Below are positions 18,078 to 25,597 of a stretch of 25,597 nucleotides of DNA, piece by piece. Each line of letters opens with the position of its first letter. Position 1 is the stretch's first letter. The DNA comes from Phaeoceros laevis (lineage: Eukaryota > Anthocerotophyta > Anthocerotopsida > Notothyladales), in contig JBNGIQ010001861.1 in assembly GCA_049999765.1 (NCBI GenBank), forward strand, positions 1 through 25,597, given 5' to 3'. The notes beneath the pieces were generated by a model. The model was given only the letters and a program-made list of their open reading frames with translations. It was not told where the DNA came from and made no database searches. Made by a program: the position numbers and the translations under genes.

Positions 18078-21000
18078 ATGGCTGTCGTACTGTTAGTTGC
18101 GCGATGCTATCGTGCACTCCGGCGCCGTCCATGGCGGGGTTGGGGAGCTGTCTATGTTTTACCACTAACCCTCCAATCTGGAAGTCTCGTTTCGGTGTGT
18201 TCGTTCCATCGATCACGTGGGTCCGAGACAGACAGCCAGCTGTGGCAGGGACTCTTCTCAAACCCCGCAGAATGGTGGGACAACAGGCTGGGCAAGGCAG
18301 GACCTTCCGCAACTCCAGCCTGGGAGGGGATGATAGAGGGGGCCATCGAATTGCAGCTGTTGCCAGCATCCTGACACCACCTGTGGTCGCTTGCAGAGAG
18401 GGCCCCGGCACCCAGACTTTCGGCACAAGCTAACAAAAGAGCCTCTGTGGTTGAACAGTCCGAACAAGCCTGTATGGGTGGATTCTCAGGTAGCCATTTT
18501 GGATGCCCAGCACAAGAGTAACTTGCAAGGAGATGAAAATCTTCAAGTTCTGTGCGAGGAAGGGGAAACCGAAATGGCGCTGGCTAAGCTGGGGAACATG
18601 GAGGAGCTAGGAACTGTTTGCTTGGTGAACATGTACAGGTCCCTGTTGAAAGCATGCGCGAAAAGAAAAGAATTGGCTCAGGCTAGGCGAGTCCATTCTC
18701 ACTTGACGGCGAAGGGGCTGCAGTCCACTAGGTTCCTTGGAGAGTATGTGGTGAGCACACTGGTGAAATGCGGTGGCCTTGAAGATGCGCTCCATGTATT
18801 TGACAGATTACCACACCGTACCGTTTTCTCATGGACAGCGGTGCTTACTGGTTATACCACTGCGGGACAAGGCCGAGAGGCTCTGCGGCTTTATCGACGT
18901 ATGCAAGACGAAGGTAGAAGACCGAATAAGTACACGTTCCTCAGCATAATGAAAGCTTGTGCCAGTGTGTGCGACCTGGAAGAAGGAAGGCGGATTCGAG
19001 CTGATATTGTCACATGCGGGTGTCAAGGTGATCTGTTCGTAGGCACAGGTCTGGTCGACATGTTTGCAAAATGTGGGAGCATTGAGGATGCAAGGGATGT
19101 GTTTGACGGACTGTTGGAAAGGAATGTGGTGACATGGAATGCTATGCTTGCAGCATATGACCAGAGGGGGCAAGCAGAGATGGCCTTGCAGCTTTATGGA
19201 TTAATGAAGGAGCACGGTGTAGAGCCCAACGACAGGACCTTTGTTAGCGTATTGCATGCATGTGGTATACTTGCAGAGAGGGAAAAAGGTGTCTCGGTGG
19301 ATGGACGGGTGAGCAAAATGAAGGCTCTGGAACAGGGGGAGGCAATTCATGCTAACTCACAGAGCAAGGGCTATGATGCAGATCTTTTTGTCGGCAACAC
19401 ACTGATTAGTATGTATGGAAAGTGTGGGAGTATTGCTCGTGCACGCATTGTGTTTGAGGCCATGTCCCTTCGTGATGCAGTCTCGTGGAACGCAATGATT
19501 GCTACTTGTGTCCAGCAGGACGAACCAGAGCTGGCTTTGCAGCTGTATCAACAAATGCAGGAGGAAGGAATTAGTCCGGATGATCGCACCTTTGTCAGTG
19601 TTATTCCAGCTTGTGGCATCCTTGCTGAGAAGGAAGACGATCTTGGTGTAGACGAGCAGTCCACCAAAGAAAAATATTTGGAAAGGGGAAAGAAGATACA
19701 TTATGATGCCGACGTGAAGGGCTATGATGCAGATGTCTTTATTGGTAGTGCCCTAGTTACCATGTATGCAAAGTGTGGCAGCATTGAGAATGCTGAGAGT
19801 GTATTTTATAGGTTGTCTCCAAAGAATGTCGTGGCATGGAATGCGATGCTCGGAGCCTACACTCAGCAGAGCAAAGGCGAGAAGGCCCTGCAGCTGTATG
19901 AACAAATGAGGGAGGAAGGTGTTATTCCAGATAATCGGACCTTTGTATCTGCAATTCAAGCATGTGGCCTATTGGCAGAGGAGGAAGGCGATGCTGTGGA
20001 TGGGCGACCCATCAGACATGCGACTCTCCAGAAGGTTAGGGCAATGCATGCAGATGCTCAGAGAAGGAGTTATGATTGTGATGTTTTTGTGGGGAACACC
20101 CTGGTCAGTATGTATGGGAAATGTGGGAGCATTTCCGATGGACGCTATGTCTTTGGCCGGTTGGTTGACAGGAATGTGGTGTCTTGGAATGCAATGCTCG
20201 CAGCATATGTTGAGCAGAACGAAGAACAGAAAGCTTTGCAGCTCTACGAACAGATGTGTTGTGAGCAAGTCACTGCAGATGACAGGACCTTCGTGACTGT
20301 GCTCCAAGCATGTGGCATGCTTGCAGACAAGGAACCAAGTGATGTTGTGGATGGGCAATCTTTTAAAGTGAAGAGCTTGGAAAAGGGTAAGGTCCTCCAT
20401 GCTGACGCCTGGCGGAAGGGCTGTAGTTCGGATGTGTTTGTTGGCAACACCCTCGTTAGTATTTATGGGAAGTGCAGAAGTATCGTGGAGGCACAAAATG
20501 TGTTTTTTGATATGTATCAGCGTAGTTTGGTGTCATGGAATGCGATGCTGGCAGCACATGTTGAGCAAGGCCTAGCAGAGAAGGCTTTGGTATTGTATGA
20601 ACAAATGCAGGACGAGGGTGTTAGCCCAGATGTTTGGACCTTTGTGAGCACTATGCAAGCGTGCAGCATACATGCCACCAAGGAAGAGAACGTAGTTCTC
20701 GATGGGCAACCCACCAAGGTGAAGTGCCTGCAAATAGGGAAGGCATTACATAGTTGTGCGCAGAGGAAAGGGTACGATTTGGATGTCTTTCTTAGTAACA
20801 CCCTGATTAGTATGTACGGAAGATGTGGTAGTATCATGGATGCGCAAAAGGTCTTTCAGGGGTTGTCTCAGCGTGATGTTGTGTCATGGAATGCTATGAT
20901 CGCAGCATATGCTCAAAATAGCGATGTAGCTAAGGCTTTTCTACTCTACAGAGAGATGAAAGAGCACGGGGTCCAGCCAGATGACGTCACAATAATGTGC

Positions 21001-21858
21001 ATCTTGCAAGCATCCAGCAACTCCGGAAGCCTGGATGTCTGTAGGGAAATTCACTACACTCTTGTGGGCAGTAGAAAGGAGCCCAGTCTTCTTCTGGCAA
21101 ACACTCTCATCCATGCCTACGGGACCTGTTCCAGCATGCTGGATGCTCAGGCTGTGTTTGATGTACTGCACAATCCTGATGTGGTGTCATGGACAGCACT
21201 AATTTCCGGGTATGCCCGACAAGGAGACACTGTGACATGCCTTCAAAGGTATGAAGACATGTGCACAACATGTTCCAAGCCAAATGGAGTCACATTTCTG
21301 GCTGTCCTCTCTGCTTGCAGTCATGCTGGCCAGGTGGACAAAGGGCTTGAGTACTTCGAATCCATGACCAGGGATCACGGCATAACTCCGGGTATGGAGC
21401 ATTATGTTTGCATGGTGGACCTTTTGGGGCGTGCAGGATACTTCACCACCATAGAGAGACTGCTATCAACTATGCCAATGCAGCCTTGTCTCTCCATTTG
21501 GTTGTGCTTGCTGGGTGCCTGTAGGAAGCACGGTGAGGCAGCGTTGGCAAGACATGCCTTCAACTGTGCAGTGCAACTGGAGCCCCAGCATCCTGCTGCA
21601 TATGTGCTGATGTGGAACATCTACACAGATGCTGGCCTTTGGGAGCACGCAAATGAGGTAACTCGGTTGAGACAGCAAGGAGGTGCTTGTAAGCAGCCTG
21701 GCCAGAGCTGGATCGAGTGTGAGCAAGAAGTGCACAGCTTCCTGGTTGGAGACCAAAAGCACACTCTGCAGAGATATCTTTTTGACCTCGTGGGAAAAGT
21801 GAGCGTAGAGATTGAACAAGTATTCTCTACTCATGAAAGATCTCAAGTATCACCTTAG
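18078..21858 (+). CDS. organellar PLS-class PPR protein with N-terminal PDF motif, 1226 residues
   Basis: PPR proteins bind organellar RNA and guide editing, splicing or cleavage. Exon 1 (18078-18296) encodes an arginine-rich, acid-free start, MAVVLLVARCYRALRRRPWR, typical of mitochondrial or dual targeting. A GC-AG intron (18297-18396) joins it to exon 2. Across the join lies NPAEWWDNRLGK followed by RGPRHPDFRHKLTKEPLWL (residues 62-92), which matches the PDF motif of plant OSB single-strand DNA-binding proteins in spacing and key residues (WWDNR, PDF, HK, LW). PPR motifs run from about residue 160 to 1080, with many copies of MYGKCGS and VVSWNAML. Five tandem blocks of 116-117 residues start at 19240, 19591, 19942, 20290 and 20641. 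The C terminus has E-type motifs (GLWEHANEVTRLRQQGG, GQSWIECEQEVHSFLVGD) and stops without a DYW deaminase. No breaks. Confidence 0.95.
19240..20985 (+). repeat. five tandem coding repeats of 348-351 bases in the PPR gene
   Basis: Each unit begins at a TFV-S-V/I-ACG motif and contains a variable insert of about 20 residues with VDG and a Lys/Leu/Glu-rich end, then IH...KGYD.DVFVGNTL.SMYGKCGSI, a VVSWNAM helix and LQLYEQM. Unit starts are spaced 351, 351, 348 and 351 bases. The units are clearly diverged from each other, so the expansion is not recent. Confidence 0.85.
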
Positions 21859-22273
21859 TGACATAATGTGGGCAGCGGAGATTGTCACTTCTCAAGCCTT
21901 GTAACAAAGTACCGTGAAAGTAAGGCCACAGGTGTTGATCGAACTACGTAACAGTTAACCACAGTGTGAAGCTCGAAGCCAGCACGTGTATGACATGCCC
22001 CTTAACGAGTGTCTCCGCAACTGGCACGACCATGACTATGTGGCTCAGGAGATGTCCACGGCGCGACAGGCGCTGGATGGACGCCATGGTAATCAGGCAA
22101 GCTCCTCGCTGATGCGATTATCAGGCACCGCAACCCTCCTGGATCGGTGGCATTCTGACGGCGCTAATCTGGAGCTCATCCTCCTGCCTCTTCGTCCACT
22201 TCACGCCTCCCACACGGAGACTTGAGCTGCGAAACATCAGCATCAGCGGTGCTACGTATACGTCGTCGTAAAC
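21859..22273. other. PPR 3' side and sirtuin 5' side
   Basis: These 415 bases separate two genes on the plus strand. A 79-residue open frame at 21986-22225 shows no family signal and overlaps the expected sirtuin promoter and leader. Nothing else is supported. Confidence 0.45.
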
Positions 22274-23955
22274 ATGTCTTACACGGCGCACAAGGACCCG
22301 GACCAAGTGAAGGACCGGTTCGAGCCACCGGAGATCGTCGACCGCAAAGCCCAACAGCTCGCCGACTGGATCCGGAAGAGCAAGCATTTCATCGCCTTCA
22401 CTGGAGCCGGCGTCTCCACATCCGCCGGTAATCAAATCCCATCCTCTCCAGCCGTTGTCTCTATTCTGGAATTCCACAGATCGCTGTGCCTGGTTTCCTA
22501 ACAGCGCGCGGCGGCCGATGATGCCTATCATGTCGGCAGGTATTCCCGATTTCCGAGGACCAGAAGGCGTCTGGACTCTCCGCGCACAGGGCAAAGAGCG
22601 CACCACCAAGACCACCTCAACCCTGCAGGCGATTCCCACTCTCACGCATAGTGGAGCTTCAAAAAAGAGGCATCCTCAAGTACCTCGTATCTCAAAACTG
22701 CGACGGATTGCACAGGAGGAGTGGCGTATTGCCAGTGAATACACACCCTCCAATTTCCTCTGTTTCTGCTGTTTCCAATCTTGTTTCTTGTCAACAACGT
22801 CTCACCCACCTCTCGTCTCCGCCAGGACAGGATCTCTGAGCTACATGGAAACAGCAACCGCGAATACTGCAAGAAATGCGGCAATGAGTACATCCGAGGT
22901 ACACATCCAGAGCCAATGAAGGATTCTTTCCTTGTCCCCAACTGGGTCTGGTCACAACATTCTGATACCGATCCATCTCACTCTCCACCCCTTCCTCGCA
23001 GATTACCGCGCTGTTGCTTCATACGCCAAGACGGTGCACGACCACAAAACAGGGCGCCAGTGTGCTCGTTGCGGTAAGCAAGATTCAACACCGTTCCCAA
23101 CAGATTCAATCGACCGTCGTCGTCTTCCCCGACTCGTCCTGATCGTTCCAACCTTAGTGTTTGCGTGCAGGCGGCGACCTTCACGACAGCATCATCAATT
23201 TCGGGGAATCGCTTCCGAGCGAGCCGCTGCAGCGCGCGTACCAGGAATCGAAGCGCGCGGACTTGTGTCTGGTGCTGGGCTCGTCGCTCACAGTGAGCCC
23301 CGCCAACAGCATCCCGCAGATCGTCGGGGAACGGCCCGGCGCGAGGCTGGCCATGTGCAACCTCCAGAAAACGCCGCTAGACCCGCTGGCGGACCTGCGG
23401 GTGTTCAGTAACACGGACGACCTGATGGTGCGGGTGATGGAGAAGCTGGGCCTGCCTGTCCCGCCTTTCATCCTGCACCGCCGCCTGCTGGTGGAGCTGC
23501 AGCGGAAGGAGGATAGCCGGTACCGCGTGAGCTTGCACGGGGTGGACGTGGACGGGACGCCGGTCACCTTCCTCCGGGCCGTCAAGTTCAACGGCGCCGC
23601 GGCCAGGAACGAGCCGTACGAGTTCAACTTCCGGGGGAACGTCTATCCCGGGATGGAGCTGCGGTTTGAGCTGGAGTTCATGGGGAATTACGGGGAGCCT
23701 AATCTGGAGCTGGTGCACAGGGTGAAGGATGAGAATAGCTGTAAGTCGCTTTATTTGCTGGCTTACGACCCGATGACTGGTCAGTGGCGGGTGGGCATGG
23801 AGGGTGACGATGGGGGAGGGAGGAGCAAGCCCAAGCGGACGGAAGATGGCATTAGAGCAGATGTGCAGAAAATGGATGGTGATGGGGGGAGGATGACGGC
23901 TACTCCGGAAGCTGGATGTAATGGTCCCAACTATGCCGCCAATCAACCGGCCTAG
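22274..23955 (+). CDS. SIRT7-like sirtuin with C-terminal extension, one frameshift
   Basis: NAD-dependent protein deacylase family. Exons 22274-22427, 22540-22734, 22826-22898, 23002-23073 and 23171-23955 are joined by GT-AG introns. They carry the NAD site [20 protein letters not shown], catalytic VSQNCDGLHRRSG, SELHGN, the zinc pairs CKKC and CARC, DSIINFGE, LGSSLTVSPAN and CNLQKTPLDPLADLRVFS. The Cys in QNCDGLH is the SIRT7 form; SIRT6 and plant SRT1 have Val. Within exon 2 the frame changes at 22650: compared with SIRT6/7, LTH should be followed by three residues (MAL in SIRT6) before VELQKRG, and 8 bases appear to be missing. Every other junction is in phase. After the deacylase core, about 165 residues form a probable beta-rich domain (LLVELQRKEDSRYRVSLHGV, YEFNFRGNVYPGMELRFELE) with a polar tail, absent from the flowering-plant sirtuins SRT1 and SRT2. 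Either a recent null allele or a sequence error. Confidence 0.88.
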
Positions 23956-24108
23956 TACTTTCTAGTATTTCGGAAGATGGAAGCATGTCCTGGTCCCAGT
24001 TTTCGGGCATGCTTCAGTTCGTTGTACATGGTGTAAATAATTTTGCGGCTTGTAGATAGCTCGATCACAATGAGCTCAGCTTACTATTTATTCCCTGTTG
24101 TTGAAACT
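23956..24108. other. short convergent gap, sirtuin / malic enzyme
   Basis: Only 153 bases separate the stop codons of two convergent genes, so their 3' untranslated regions probably overlap. AT-rich patches such as TGTAAATAATTTT could serve polyadenylation, but no canonical signal was assigned. Confidence 0.5.

Positions 24109-25597
<1,489 letters not shown>

Noticed and set aside
18017-18433. 138-residue open frame overlapping the start of the PPR gene
   Set aside because: The overlapping frame from 18078 gives a targeting peptide and the PDF motif after splicing; this frame gives neither.
19969-20496. 175-residue open frame antisense to the PPR gene
   Set aside because: It mirrors the PPR repeats; no independent family signal or splice structure.
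21986-22225. 79-residue open frame between the PPR and sirtuin genes
   Set aside because: No family signal, and it sits where the sirtuin promoter and leader are expected.
23377-23946. 189-residue open frame antisense to the last sirtuin exon
   Set aside because: Long antisense frame in a GC-rich coding exon; composition (His, Arg, Pro, Gln) is typical of a shadow.

Overview
This is nuclear DNA from a green plant, most likely a seed-free land plant (bryophyte or lycophyte grade). The evidence is spliced genes with short introns (mostly 86-160 bases), a very long PLS-class pentatricopeptide repeat (PPR) protein, a plastid fibrillin, a plant-type palmitoyltransferase and a plant-type DUR3 urea symporter. 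I cannot name the species. Nothing bacterial, viral or CRISPR-like is present, and no complete RNA gene was found.

Layout from left to right. Bases 1-1201 hold a decayed coding trace and a small tandem repeat. A 15-exon DUR3 gene lies on the minus strand (1202-4800). After about 1.2 kb without a gene comes the 3' half of a FES1-type Hsp70 nucleotide-exchange-factor gene, minus strand, with no visible 5' half and a frameshift near its end (6043-6699). An unrecognised three-exon gene for an acidic protein follows (7066-8220, minus). Bases 8221-11374 are repeat-rich and gene-poor. They contain a receptor-like kinase pseudogene whose two kinase-lobe halves face in opposite directions.

The right half is gene-dense. 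A DHHC palmitoyltransferase (minus, 11375-13520) stands head-to-head with an alpha/gamma-adaptin-binding p34 (AAGAB-type) gene (plus, 13906-15706). An intronless fibrillin gene (minus, 16413-17789) stands head-to-head with a 1226-residue organellar PPR gene (plus, 18078-21858). Then come a SIRT7-like sirtuin with a long C-terminal domain (plus, 22274-23955, one frameshift) and, converging on it, the 3' part of a malic enzyme gene (minus, 24109 to beyond the right edge). The genes are ordinary unlinked nuclear genes. Paired divergent genes share promoter gaps of 288 and about 385 bases.

Gene models were built by hand: exons were joined where GT-AG (twice GC-AG) sites keep the reading frame and restore family-typical protein sequence. 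The most interesting points are the PPR protein that carries an OSB-type PDF motif at its N terminus, its five tandem 116-117-residue blocks with an inserted loop, the SIRT7-like sirtuin with an extra C-terminal domain, and the internally inverted kinase pseudogene.
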